IMG/VR virus record: IMGVR_UViG_3300030098_002150
Location: 1-27,102 of that record
Source: a virus
DNA: 27,102 nt
Reading direction: 5' to 3' (one strand)
How positions within the stretch are numbered: position 1 is the stretch's first letter; every line of letters begins with the position of its first letter. Position numbers and translations under genes: made by a program. The notes beneath the pieces were generated by a model, which was not told the DNA's origin, did no database searches, and saw nothing but the letters and a program-made list of their open reading frames with translations. Shown here piece by piece: positions 7,530 to 15,745 of this stretch.

Positions 7530-8895
7530 AGTTGAAATCCTTATACTAAGAAATCTTCTTTATAATGAGGAGTATCTTCGCAAAGTAATTCCTTTTATAA
7601 AGAAAGATTATTTTGAAGATCTTAATCAGAAAATTATATTTGAAGAAATATCAAATTTTGTAGAGCAGTATAATGAACCTGCAACAAAAGAAATATTATG
7701 TATTGAAGTAGAAAAGAGGAATGATATTAATGATACATCCTTTACTGAAGTAACAAAGATAATAAGTTACTTAGAAGATGAAACATCAGAACTTGATTGG
7801 TTAGTTGATACTACTGAGAAGTGGTGTAGAGATCGTGCTATATATTTGGCATTGATGGAGTCTATACAGTTAGCAGATGGAAAGGATGAAACCAAAGGAA
7901 GGGATGCTATTCCTACTATTCTCTCTGATGCTCTGGCTGTTTCTTTCGATAATCATATAGGACATGACTACTTACAAGACTATGAAGAAAGGTATGAATC
8001 GTACCACCGCAAGGAAGACAAGATCCCGTTCGACCTTGAGTACTTTGACAAAATTACGAAAGGAGGTCTACCGAATAAGACTCTCAACATTGCTCTCGCT
8101 GGCACAGGTGTTGGAAAGAGTTTATTTATGTGTCATGTGGCAAGCTCAGCTTTACTCCAGAACAAGAACGTCCTCTACATCACTCTCGAAATGGCAGAGG
8201 AGAAGATTGCGGAGAGGATCGATGCTAATTTACTTAATGTCGCAATACAAGATATAACAGATCTTCCTAAAACAATGTTTGAAAGTAAGGTAACGGATCT
8301 TTCTAAAAAAACACAGGGAACATTAATTATCAAAGAGTATCCTACTGCGTCTGCACATAGTGGTCACTTTAAAGCATTGATTCAAGAGTTAGCATTGAAA
8401 AAGTCATTCAGACCTGATATAATATTCATAGACTATTTGAATATATGTGCATCAAATAGATATCGTGGAAATGCAACAGTCAACTCATACTCATATATCA
8501 AAGCAATCGCAGAAGAATTACGGGGTCTCGCAGTTGAGGCGAACGTTCCGATTGTATCTGCCACTCAAACTACTCGTAGCGGTTATGGTAATAGTGATGT
8601 TGACCTCACTGACACCTCTGAATCTTTTGGACTCCCTGCTACTGCTGACCTTATGTTTGCCCTTATTTCTACAGAAGAGTTGGAAGGCTTGGGACAGATA
8701 ATGGTTAAGCAGTTAAAGAATAGATATAATGATCCTACGATGAATAAGAGATTTGTTGTTGGTATTGATAGAGCAAAGATGAGGTTATATGACTGTGAGC
8801 AAAAGGCACAAGAAGATTTAGTTGACAGTGGACAGGAAGAAGAGTATACTCATGAAGAGAAACCTAAAAAATCTTTCGACGGATTTAAATTTTAA
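7522..8895 (+). CDS. 41: Replicative DNA helicase gp41
   Basis: 457-aa DnaB-family hexameric helicase, T4 gp41 homologue (T4: 475 aa), which unwinds the fork and recruits primase gp61. Walker A AGTGVGKS is at residues 193-200; Walker B is in IIFIDYLNI; the motif 3-like segment IVSATQTTRSGYG and the C-terminal arginine region FVVGIDRAKMR follow. I use ATG at 7522 (MDKVEILIL) instead of the TTG at 7504; it overlaps the dioxygenase by 8 nt. The acidic, Lys-ending tail (KKSFDGFKF) is typical of gp41. GC content rises within the gene (15/60 at 7561-7620 against 24/60 at 8041-8100). Confidence 0.95.
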   Translation: MDKVEILILRNLLYNEEYLRKVIPFIKKDYFEDLNQKIIFEEISNFVEQYNEPATKEILCIEVEKRNDINDTSFTEVTKIISYLEDETSELDWLVDTTEKWCRDRAIYLALMESIQLADGKDETKGRDAIPTILSDALAVSFDNHIGHDYLQDYEERYESYHRKEDKIPFDLEYFDKITKGGLPNKTLNIALAGTGVGKSLFMCHVASSALLQNKNVLYITLEMAEEKIAERIDANLLNVAIQDITDLPKTMFESKVTDLSKKTQGTLIIKEYPTASAHSGHFKALIQELALKKSFRPDIIFIDYLNICASNRYRGNATVNSYSYIKAIAEELRGLAVEANVPIVSATQTTRSGYGNSDVDLTDTSESFGLPATADLMFALISTEELEGLGQIMVKQLKNRYNDPTMNKRFVVGIDRAKMRLYDCEQKAQEDLVDSGQEEEYTHEEKPKKSFDGFKF

Positions 8896-9302
8896 TGACA
8901 GTTGACACTGAAAAGTATTTGGATTTTGTTGCTGGAGTTACCAGTCAACCAAGTTCAGACCTTGCTACACTCCTTTCACGCATAACAGAATTGGATGTAT
9001 CTGATGATGCTGATGTACCACGTTTATTAACTGCTGCACTTGGACTTACTGCTGAAGCAGGTGAGTTTACAGAAGTAGTAAAGAAGATTATCCTTCAAGG
9101 TAAACCATACAATGAAGATAATGTTTTTCATATGAAGAGAGAACTAGGTGACATTTGTTGGTATCTTGCACAAGCTTGTATGGCACTTGATACTACCTTT
9201 GATGAAGTCATTGAGATGAATGTAGATAAATTAAAAGCACGTTATCCTGGCGGTGAGTTTGATGTTCACAAATCAGAAAACCGTGTAGAAGGTGACTTAT
9301 GA
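8895..9302 (+). CDS. mazG: MazG-like nucleotide pyrophosphohydrolase
   Basis: 135-aa all-alpha NTP pyrophosphohydrolase. The metal-binding signature is present: EAGE at residues 54-57 and ELGD at 83-86 (ExxE...ExxD). MazG enzymes hydrolyse NTPs or dNTPs to monophosphates. Cyanophage MazG has been discussed in relation to (p)ppGpp and nucleotide-pool control, but the substrate cannot be read from sequence. The start overlaps the helicase stop by one base and the gene ends in an ATGA overlap. Together with Apt, PurN and NrdAB it belongs to the nucleotide-economy set. Confidence 0.9.
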   Translation: MTVDTEKYLDFVAGVTSQPSSDLATLLSRITELDVSDDADVPRLLTAALGLTAEAGEFTEVVKKIILQGKPYNEDNVFHMKRELGDICWYLAQACMALDTTFDEVIEMNVDKLKARYPGGEFDVHKSENRVEGDL

Positions 9303-9781
9303 CTGATGAATTTAAAGATCTTATTGTAGAAGGTGAAAAGGTAGGAGATTACAATGACACCACAGTTTCTTTTGATAAGTATCAAATGGCAACAGTAGAG
9401 TTGTGGACATCTCCTAAAGAATTTGATGCTTATCAATATGGTTGGGATACTTTTAAAGAATTTTATAAACCAGAGAATGATGAGTATAAGTATGTTGATT
9501 GTGAAGATGAGGAATTCACACCAGGATTTAAAGATATTGATACATGTGATATTGAGAAATGGTTATTAGAATTTTGTGAAAAGAATGATTGGATTAAGGA
9601 TGAGTTCTATTTTATTGCACATTGGAGAAGATATGCAATTTATAAGAAAGAAGTTTATGGTGATGATGGTGAATTTGAGTGGTGTTTAGAAGATATGGGT
9701 GCATCATCTCCTGATAGGTATCACTATAAAGATGGTAAGATACAAGGTGAATGGTCCACACCTATGGAGGATGAAGAATGA
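9299..9781 (+). CDS. Acidic protein of unknown function
   Basis: 160-aa, strongly acidic and aromatic protein (many Asp/Glu, Tyr, Trp). It has four Cys and no membrane segment. Segments such as WTSPKEFDAYQYGWDTFKEF (about 38-57) and FYFIAHWRRYAIYKK (about 103-117) look like structured helix/strand elements. The surface charge could make it a DNA mimic or a partner of a basic protein, but this is speculation. It overlaps mazG by 4 nt and the next membrane peptide by 4 nt. Not recognised. Confidence 0.7.
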   Translation: MTDEFKDLIVEGEKVGDYNDTTVSFDKYQMATVELWTSPKEFDAYQYGWDTFKEFYKPENDEYKYVDCEDEEFTPGFKDIDTCDIEKWLLEFCEKNDWIKDEFYFIAHWRRYAIYKKEVYGDDGEFEWCLEDMGASSPDRYHYKDGKIQGEWSTPMEDEE

Positions 9782-9864
9782 TTATATTATCTTATCTTGG
9801 TCTTGGTGTTGTGATTGGTATAGTTGCAACGGTGTTCTTGATGAAATGGTATAACCCACACTAA
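9778..9864 (+). CDS. 28-aa single-span membrane peptide
   Basis: ATG at 9778 overlaps the previous stop (ATGA). The peptide is one hydrophobic helix (residues 2-22, IILSYLGLGVVIGIVATVFL) with a short KWYNPH tail, so it should insert in a membrane. The coupling and full-length transmembrane helix support translation. It could be an early inner-membrane effector or a holin-like peptide; neither can be decided. The stop lies inside the CTAAATA box of the late block. Confidence 0.6.
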   Translation: MIILSYLGLGVVIGIVATVFLMKWYNPH

Positions 9865-9867
9865 ATA
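9861..9867 (+). promoter_or_regulatory. Late promoter box CTAAATA
   Basis: CTAAATA, the box reported for late genes in T4-like cyanophages, lies 22 nt before the ATG at 9889, at the junction between early replication genes and the structural-type block. A second AT-rich TAGTTAAA follows it. Confidence 0.55.
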
Positions 9868-9888
9868 GTTAAAAGTGTGTTTGGGTAA

Positions 9889-11391
9889 ATGCCAGCAGCT
9901 AGAGGGGGATTAATAGAATCCAGAACCGCAGTCGAAAATGCAGCACCAAAAGGAACAAAAGCTCCTGTTACTGCATTGATGAGTACCTTTCCTTTTCCTA
10001 ATGATGTATGGGCTGATGTAAATGTTCCAACATCTCCTAATAGACCTTGGAGAATATTAACTGCCAGTGATAATTTTAGAATATTAATGCAACGTGGTAG
10101 GGGTGGTAAGAAAGTTTCTCCTCCTCCAAGTATGAAACCTCGTACTGCTGCAAGAAGAAGAGAGGCAGTTCAGTTTGAATTTGGTAAGAAGAAACAAAAA
10201 TTTTTATTTGTTGATGTAGGTCCTGCAAGAAACCCTACTAAACCACAAACAGCACAACAGGAAAGGGGAAGTGCTTGGATTTTTAGAAGAGTGTTGAGAG
10301 ATAATGTAAGATATGATAGTTGGGAATCTATTATGAATGATCCCAAGTATTATGAATTGCTTGATGTATTTCCTAATGTAAGTGCAGAATGGTTGCAATC
10401 ATATTATAAACAGAATGTGAGGATGCTTCATGAATTTGATAATTATCGATGGAATGAATTTAGCCGTGATGGTGGATTTATGCATTTTATTAGTGAATTT
10501 GTTAAAACTAGATTTGGTATTGCGAGAAAAGATACTTGGAACACTGCTGATCTTTGGATGATTCGGGGTAAAGAAGAAGATTTTATTAAAGAGATTGAAG
10601 AACAATTACCTGATAATCCATCACAAACTATTCGTGAGTTGAATATGATAATGAGATCTTGGTTTAAGAATAGGAAATTAGTTGGTGTATCATTAAAATT
10701 AATTTCTGGAAAAGAAGCTAAGTGGAGAGAATATAATGTAGAGGATTTAACTCTTAGTGAGAAGGATAATTTTAATTTTGATGATGCAGAAATTGCAATG
10801 AACTTTATGAAGGTGCAAAAGGAAGGTGCAGATACTTTTGGAACTCAAGATACTACTGTTAAATTGGGAAGTGGAAAGCATAAATTTAAGTTCCAGATAA
10901 AAGATTTATCTGGAAAACCACCATTTGGTAATTTAAAATTTGAGGGTAGTGATCCTAATGCACCAGCAGCAAGAGCAGGTAAAGCACCAGAACCTTTTAC
11001 TGAACAAATTTTTAAGGATCTTGGATTGATGTTTAGAAATGATAATAAGCGTTATGCTCCTAATGCAGAAGTATGGGAGACACAAAAATCACAATGGCAA
11101 AGAATATTCAGAATAGTTTCTAATTCAGCAGGAGTAAAAATGAAAGGAACTGAAAATGATTTTGTTGAAATAATGGATGCTATGTATCAGCAAGAAGATG
11201 CAAGAGGTCCTGCTCGTGGTCCTTGGATTGCACAGAGTAAACTGATGCAATTAGATTTTATCTATGCAATTTTTGATCAATTAAATGCTAAAGAGAGAAG
11301 AGAGTTCTGGACTGATATGACTTTCCTTTCATTAAGATTGAGTGGTAATGTTGAAAAAGGGTTCTTTGGACCTTTTGGAAAACTCTACTAA
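9889..11391 (+). CDS. 500-aa late protein with possible PD-(D/E)XK-like core
   Basis: Unknown protein in the late block. The N-terminal 90 residues are basic and probably disordered. The middle shows a helix with QQERGSAWIFRRVL (E125), a strand KDTWNTADLWMI (D221) and a strand KLVGVSLKLI (K270), spaced as in divergent PD-(D/E)XK nucleases where the third motif is x-x-K. The C-terminal half (about 350-500) is a separate helical region. The fold reading is mine and tentative; a plain structural role is the main alternative. The start is the first ATG after the CTAAATA box; no strong ribosome-binding site is visible. Composition is AT-rich and uniform, like the rest of this block. Confidence 0.7.
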   Translation: MPAARGGLIESRTAVENAAPKGTKAPVTALMSTFPFPNDVWADVNVPTSPNRPWRILTASDNFRILMQRGRGGKKVSPPPSMKPRTAARRREAVQFEFGKKKQKFLFVDVGPARNPTKPQTAQQERGSAWIFRRVLRDNVRYDSWESIMNDPKYYELLDVFPNVSAEWLQSYYKQNVRMLHEFDNYRWNEFSRDGGFMHFISEFVKTRFGIARKDTWNTADLWMIRGKEEDFIKEIEEQLPDNPSQTIRELNMIMRSWFKNRKLVGVSLKLISGKEAKWREYNVEDLTLSEKDNFNFDDAEIAMNFMKVQKEGADTFGTQDTTVKLGSGKHKFKFQIKDLSGKPPFGNLKFEGSDPNAPAARAGKAPEPFTEQIFKDLGLMFRNDNKRYAPNAEVWETQKSQWQRIFRIVSNSAGVKMKGTENDFVEIMDAMYQQEDARGPARGPWIAQSKLMQLDFIYAIFDQLNAKERREFWTDMTFLSLRLSGNVEKGFFGPFGKLY

Positions 11392-11400
11392 TTAAAGACG

Positions 11401-11407
11401 CTAAATA
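11401..11407 (+). promoter_or_regulatory. Late promoter box CTAAATA
   Basis: CTAAATA followed by TAG and TATAACC, 21 nt upstream of the ATG at 11428. It has the same box and spacing as the one at 9861. Confidence 0.55.
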
Positions 11408-11427
11408 TAGTATAACCGTATGTCAAT

Positions 11428-12681
11428 ATGAAAAGTTTATTTCAATTTATGACGGAGGCAGAATCGCAAGCAGCAATGCAAGCGAAGAAGCTAAACCTTA
11501 CAAGTGATGGTCATGGGTCTTGGATGGACTCCCGTGGAAACTTTGTGGCGACTACAGAGAAAGGTAAGTTAGTATTTTTAAAAGGTAGAAAGAAGAAGGG
11601 AGAAGAGGAAGGACCAGGAAGAGCAAAGGGAAAAGCAGAAGAACCAAAAGCAAGACCTCAAGCAGCAGCAGTACCACAAGCAGCACCAAAAGCAAAAGAA
11701 GGTGATCCAGAAGGTGGTGGTGGAGAAGGTGATGGTGCATTAACGATTGTATTTGGTAGATTTAATCCACCAACAATCGGACACGAAAAACTATTACAGG
11801 CAGCAGATAAAGCAGCAGTAGGAGGAGAACTTAAAATATATCCATCAAGGACAAGTGATCCTAAGAAGAATCCAATTGATCCTGACATGAAGATTTCTTA
11901 TATGAAGAAGATGTTCCCTGATTATGAGGAACAGATTATTAATGATTCAGAGATGATATCAATATTTGATGTATTAACAACTGCTAATGAAGATGGATAT
12001 ACCAGTGTTAATATAGTTGTTGGTGCAGATCGTCAAGCAGAATTTGAGAACCTTGCGAATAAGTATAATGGAGAGTTATATGACTTTAAACAGATTAGAG
12101 TTATCTCTGCTGGTGTAAGAGATGCTGATGCAGAAGGTGTAGAAGGTATGTCTGCATCTAAGTTAAGAAAGGCAGTACAGGATGATGACTTTGATACATT
12201 CCGTAGAGGTATACCAAAGAAATTAACTAATGCTGATACGCAAGCATTATTTGATGCAGTACGTACAGGAATGAGTAAAGCAAAAGGTAAGAAAAAGAAG
12301 AAGAAGGAAGTTTCTGAAGTATGGCAGATCGCACCAAGAATTGATCAGAGAGGACTTAGGGAGAATTATGTTAAGGGTTTAATTTATAAAATAGGTGATT
12401 TAGTAGAGAGTTTGAATACAGGACTGATTGGTAAGATTATTCGTAGAGGAACTAATCATTTAATCTGTGTAACAGAAGAAGATTATATGTTTAAATCTTG
12501 GATACGTGATGTTATGGAGTATACTGAAAAGAGAATGCCATCAAGAACAAGAGATAAAGGACATCCAAATACTCTTGTTGGAACTGGTGGATATAGGAAA
12601 AATGCTATGGCAGCAACAGGAACTAAGACAATTAGAAACTTTGATTTTAAAGAATTCCTAAATAAGTATAGAAAAAAATAG
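11428..12681 (+). CDS. Nucleotidyltransferase-domain protein with capsid-targeting-like N-terminus
   Basis: 417-aa multidomain protein. Residues 1-11 (MKSLFQFMTEA) resemble the T4 internal-protein capsid-targeting sequence. Residues 50-103 are a Lys/Glu/Ala/Gly-rich linker. Residues 104-270 form a Rossmann nucleotidyltransferase domain of the NMN/phosphopantetheine/cytidylyl type: VFGRFNPPTIGHEKLL (HxGH-like, T116-H119), IVVGADR (196-202) and MSASKLRKAV (241-250, equivalent to ISSTxxR). After a poly-Lys stretch (about 285-291), residues 310-360 carry a small beta domain (KIGDLVESLNTGLIGKIIRRG...FKSWI), and the tail ends in FDFKEFLNKYRKK. The reaction (adenylyl or cytidylyl transfer) cannot be told. 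It sits among virion-type proteins, so packaging into the head is plausible. Confidence 0.8.
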   Translation: MKSLFQFMTEAESQAAMQAKKLNLTSDGHGSWMDSRGNFVATTEKGKLVFLKGRKKKGEEEGPGRAKGKAEEPKARPQAAAVPQAAPKAKEGDPEGGGGEGDGALTIVFGRFNPPTIGHEKLLQAADKAAVGGELKIYPSRTSDPKKNPIDPDMKISYMKKMFPDYEEQIINDSEMISIFDVLTTANEDGYTSVNIVVGADRQAEFENLANKYNGELYDFKQIRVISAGVRDADAEGVEGMSASKLRKAVQDDDFDTFRRGIPKKLTNADTQALFDAVRTGMSKAKGKKKKKKEVSEVWQIAPRIDQRGLRENYVKGLIYKIGDLVESLNTGLIGKIIRRGTNHLICVTEEDYMFKSWIRDVMEYTEKRMPSRTRDKGHPNTLVGTGGYRKNAMAATGTKTIRNFDFKEFLNKYRKK

Positions 12682-12691
12682 ATTTATAACC

Positions 12692-14032
12692 ATGTCTAAT
12701 GGAATTAATGTAAACCCTTTGAATGATATTACAAAGGTTTACTTGGATCAAATTGCTAATGCTAAAGCAAAAGAGACCCAGAAAGACATAGAGCGTTGGA
12801 CCCAGAAGGAAGAGGTCGTTAAAGAAGGTAAGAAGAAGGAGCGTTGGCAAGACGACGATGGTGATGGTAAGTGGTATGAAAAAAGTGATGTGGATGGTAA
12901 GATCAGTAAGAGAGAAAAGAAGGAGAAAAAGCATAACTGTGCATCAAAGGTAAAGCATGAAGAGTTTGGTATTGGTAATCCTGTAAAAGGAATGCACGAT
13001 CTTGATGAGAGTGGAAAAGTAGCACACTATGATGTATTGTTTGGTCATGGTGTAGAAAAGAATGTTCCTGTTTCTTCTTTAGAAATTTTGGAAGGACATA
13101 TGCATGAGCATGTGATACGTGAAGGAAAGGGTAAAAAGAATTGTGGATGCGGTCAAGACCCTTGCATAACTTATGGTAAGAAACAGAAAGCAGTAAAGGA
13201 ACATCATACAAAGGATTGTGATGATAATTGCGAACCAAATTGTGAGCACGATAAAGCATTAGGTGAAGATGCTAAGTATGGATATGATAAGGATGGTAAT
13301 TCTTTAAATCCAAAGGATAAAAAGAAAGCAAAGAAAGTAAAGAAAGAATCATTCTCTGATTGGAGAACAGATCTTCGTGAGATTATGACAGATGATGAAG
13401 AGCAGAAAGAGATTAAGGAAAAGAATGTAAAGAACAAAATTAAAATCAATCCTAAACTTGGTGAAGCAATTGAAGAGATTGGTGGTGAAGTTTTAGAAGC
13501 ATACACTGTAACTAAAGCAGATAAGAAAGGTAACACTCCTGCATGGCAAGGTTACAAGTCAGGTAAGAAAAATGTAAAGACAGGAAAACCTCTTTACAAA
13601 GCTGCTGATCATCTTAAGAATGAAGAAGTGGAAGAATTTGAGGAAAGTGAGAAGGTTGCTCAAGGTGCTCAGAAAAGAGCAGAGGTATTAGCATCAAGGA
13701 GAAGACAGAAAGGTTATAGAGAGAAGGGTTACAATGCCTATAGACCAGGTAAGAATGAAAAAGCAGGATACAATCTTTCAAGAGCAGCAAGAAGTTCTGA
13801 TGCATCAGCAGAAACTCAAAGAACAAAGAAAAAGAAACCTGCAGGTGAAGATACTAGTCAAATAGGTCATTACAAAAAGAGAGATGAGAAACAGACTGTA
13901 GGTAAGAGAGGAAAACCTCTTAAGCAACCTAAGTACAAGTTAAGTTTAGGTCAAAGAGTAGATCATCATTCAAATAAAGCTATGAGTAGAAGAGATCCTA
14001 AACAGAATCCTAAACATACAGCAAACAAATGA
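12692..14032 (+). CDS. Lys-rich virion-type protein with acidic loops and Cys cluster
   Basis: 446-aa, highly charged protein of the type seen among cyanophage virion proteins (N-terminus VNPLNDITKVYLDQIANAK). Modules: an Asp-rich EF-hand-like stretch (D54, D56, D58, then D66, D68, E75); a small beta domain (about 86-133) whose FGIGNPV...VLFGHGVEKNVPVSSLE pattern recalls Tudor/SH3-like barrels; a Cys/His cluster (C151, C153, C158, C176, C180, C184, H186) that could bind zinc; and a module SFSDWRTDLREIM...INPKLGEAIEEIGGEVLEAY (220-271). The C-terminal 170 residues are basic and low-complexity. No capsid-targeting-like N-terminus is seen. It overlaps the next gene by 4 nt. Function is inferred from family style only. 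Confidence 0.75.
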   Translation: MSNGINVNPLNDITKVYLDQIANAKAKETQKDIERWTQKEEVVKEGKKKERWQDDDGDGKWYEKSDVDGKISKREKKEKKHNCASKVKHEEFGIGNPVKGMHDLDESGKVAHYDVLFGHGVEKNVPVSSLEILEGHMHEHVIREGKGKKNCGCGQDPCITYGKKQKAVKEHHTKDCDDNCEPNCEHDKALGEDAKYGYDKDGNSLNPKDKKKAKKVKKESFSDWRTDLREIMTDDEEQKEIKEKNVKNKIKINPKLGEAIEEIGGEVLEAYTVTKADKKGNTPAWQGYKSGKKNVKTGKPLYKAADHLKNEEVEEFEESEKVAQGAQKRAEVLASRRRQKGYREKGYNAYRPGKNEKAGYNLSRAARSSDASAETQRTKKKKPAGEDTSQIGHYKKRDEKQTVGKRGKPLKQPKYKLSLGQRVDHHSNKAMSRRDPKQNPKHTANK

Positions 14033-15300
14033 AGAAATTTAACGAATTTGTTTCCCTTTCTGAAAGACCTTTAACCAAAGGTGAGGAGGATAAGAAAGAG
14101 GATATAGTTAAAGGAATGAAAAAGGACAAGAAGGGATTTGAGGATCGTTATGGTGACGATGCTAAAAGTGTGATGTATGCTACTGCCACAAAATTGGCAA
14201 AGGAAGATGTCACACTTCAAGATGCTAATGGAAATGATTTCTTGGAAGTTGTAGATCTTATTAAACCAGATCCAATTAAAGGTGTAGCAACCGAACAGAA
14301 GGAATTAGAACCTACTGTAGATCAGGAACCTTCAAGAAAAGAACAGGAGGATCAAAAAGCAGACAAAAAGAATTCTAAACAATTGAAGCAAAAAGAAAAG
14401 AAGGTTAATATGATGAAGAGAATGGTTCTTATGAAGAAAGTGCAAGCAGTACGTGCTGGTGCTGGTTCTGATATTGTTGCACATAATGAATTGGAAGGAG
14501 AAATGGTTGAAGGTATGATAAGTATGATTAAAAAAGGTGCTAAACGTCATTCAAAAGCAATAGAGAAAAAGAAAATTAAGAATAGAAAAGCAGTTCCTTA
14601 TGCAGCACTTGGTGCATCATATGAACCAGAAGGTGAAGTAATTGAGGCAGCAGGATGTGAAACTAAAAAGATTGAAAATAAAGGAAAGAAAAAAATTGAT
14701 CCTAATAAGAATCCAGTAGTTGAAGAGAAAGGAAAGAATAAAGAAAACTTTACTCCACATAAAATGATTGATCCTTCAACAAAGAAGGAATATATGGCAG
14801 ATACTTATGAACAGCATAAGAAATACCAAAAGATGGGATATGTTCATGAAGCAAAGGTAGATCAAGGTCGTTCAGATTATGGTAAAGCAACTATCAGAAA
14901 TTGGAGACGTTCTGGACCTTCTACCGTAGAACCAGCAATGTTTGATCCTGAAAATAAAAGAGGTAAGACTATTGAAAAACGTAGAGAAGAGCACAAAGCA
15001 AGAAGAGGTGTTAAAGGAGCAAAGGTTCCTACTTATACAAAGGAAGAAATTATTGATGAAGAAGGTTATGATCGTATGAGAGATGATCGACTTGTTAAGT
15101 ATGGCATAGGTCATGATGGTTCTGATCGTAAAGGATCTACCAGATATCATAGTAGACCTGATACTCCAGAACAGAAGAAAAGAAAGCAAGCAGCATCTGA
15201 TCAAGCATATAAGAGTGTAGTTGACAAACTTAAAAAGAGATATGGTGATGGTGTTATGACCAGTAGCAGAAAAATCAGAAAAGGAAAGGAAGTAAAATGA
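14029..15300 (+). CDS. Lys-rich virion-type protein with capsid-targeting-like N-terminus
   Basis: 423-aa very basic protein. It starts MKKFNEFVSLSE, close to the T4 internal-protein targeting sequence (MKxYxEFxxE) with an LSE that fits the (L/I)xE cleavage rule of the T4 prohead protease gp21. Residues 16-58 form a module KGEEDKKEDIVKGMKK...DRYGDDAKSVMYATATKLAKE that recurs in cyanophage virion proteins. The middle (about 100-150) is Lys/Gln-rich helix; the rest is low-complexity and basic, which suits contact with packaged DNA or a scaffold role. It is coupled to neighbours by 4-nt overlaps on both sides. The exact virion location is not known. Confidence 0.75.
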   Translation: MKKFNEFVSLSERPLTKGEEDKKEDIVKGMKKDKKGFEDRYGDDAKSVMYATATKLAKEDVTLQDANGNDFLEVVDLIKPDPIKGVATEQKELEPTVDQEPSRKEQEDQKADKKNSKQLKQKEKKVNMMKRMVLMKKVQAVRAGAGSDIVAHNELEGEMVEGMISMIKKGAKRHSKAIEKKKIKNRKAVPYAALGASYEPEGEVIEAAGCETKKIENKGKKKIDPNKNPVVEEKGKNKENFTPHKMIDPSTKKEYMADTYEQHKKYQKMGYVHEAKVDQGRSDYGKATIRNWRRSGPSTVEPAMFDPENKRGKTIEKRREEHKARRGVKGAKVPTYTKEEIIDEEGYDRMRDDRLVKYGIGHDGSDRKGSTRYHSRPDTPEQKKRKQAASDQAYKSVVDKLKKRYGDGVMTSSRKIRKGKEVK

Positions 15301-15722
15301 CTCAAAAATGTCCAGAGGGTAAATACTATTGCCACACTATGAAGAAATGTAAACCCATACCTAAAGGATGGCATGTGATGCGTGGTGGTTATTTAATGAA
15401 AGATGAGGATCACAAAAAGAAAAATGGAAAATCTAAATCTAATGGAAATGGTGGTAGCCATTCTAACAACAACGGTAATGGGAACGGCAACGGTAATGGC
15501 TCTGGCAATGGCGGTAATGGGGGAGTAAGTGAAGAAGCTTCTTATAAAGATTTTATAAAAGGTGCAATTGCTGCTAAAGAAAGAATTGAGAAGAAAAGAG
15601 CAGAAACAAGGAAGAGAAATAATGCTACTGTTCTTCAAGATAAAAGAAGTGGAAAGGGAATCAAGTTCTTTGATAAGAAAGGATCTGGTAGGATGAAAGC
15701 TGGCAAAAAAGTTTATGACTAA
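15297..15722 (+). CDS. Cys-motif protein with Gly/Asn repeat
   Basis: 141-aa protein. The N-terminus has a compact Cys motif (CPEGKYYCHTMKKCKPIPKGW, C5, C12 and C18) followed by a Lys stretch, a Gly/Asn-rich repeat of about 28 residues (about 50-77) and a basic C-terminal part beginning EEASYKDFIKGAIAAKERI. The DFI segment resembles the FxEF motif in the preceding proteins. Similar CPxGKYYC proteins occur in cyanophage structural regions. It overlaps the previous gene by 4 nt and ends the late Lys-rich series. Confidence 0.7.
   Translation: MTQKCPEGKYYCHTMKKCKPIPKGWHVMRGGYLMKDEDHKKKNGKSKSNGNGGSHSNNNGNGNGNGNGSGNGGNGGVSEEASYKDFIKGAIAAKERIEKKRAETRKRNNATVLQDKRSGKGIKFFDKKGSGRMKAGKKVYD
15439..15531 (+). 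repeat. Low-complexity (GGNAAY)n repeat coding Gly-Asn
   Basis: Short tandem six-base units coding Gly-Asn or Asn-Gly, about a dozen imperfect copies with synonymous differences (ggtaat, ggaacg, ggcaac). Limits are approximate. It encodes a flexible linker and is a likely site of length variation. Confidence 0.7.
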
Positions 15723-15725
15723 ATA
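15719..15725 (+). promoter_or_regulatory. CTAAATA box before the synthetase-like gene
   Basis: CTAAATA (followed by TATC) covers the stop codon of the preceding gene and lies 20 nt before the ATG at 15746, the same arrangement as at 9861 and 11401. It could give late expression of the synthetase-like gene and the tRNA. Confidence 0.45.
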
Positions 15726-15745
15726 TATCAGTTTAGCTTAAAATA

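Noticed and set aside
7964-8701. Alternate-frame ORFs of 97 and 84 codons inside gp41
   Set aside because: They match GC-richer codon patches, start without a clear ribosome-binding site and encode Arg/Ser/Leu-rich sequence without recognisable features.
12647-13826. Several minus-strand ORFs (95-118 codons) opposite the Lys-rich genes
   Set aside because: They are the complement of A/G-rich Lys/Glu codons, giving Phe/Leu/Ser-rich products, and have no ribosome-binding sites or gene-like spacing.
15439-15531. Gly/Asn repeat as a CRISPR-like or regulatory repeat
   Set aside because: It is an in-frame coding microrepeat with no spacers; no CRISPR array or insertion sequence was seen anywhere in the window.
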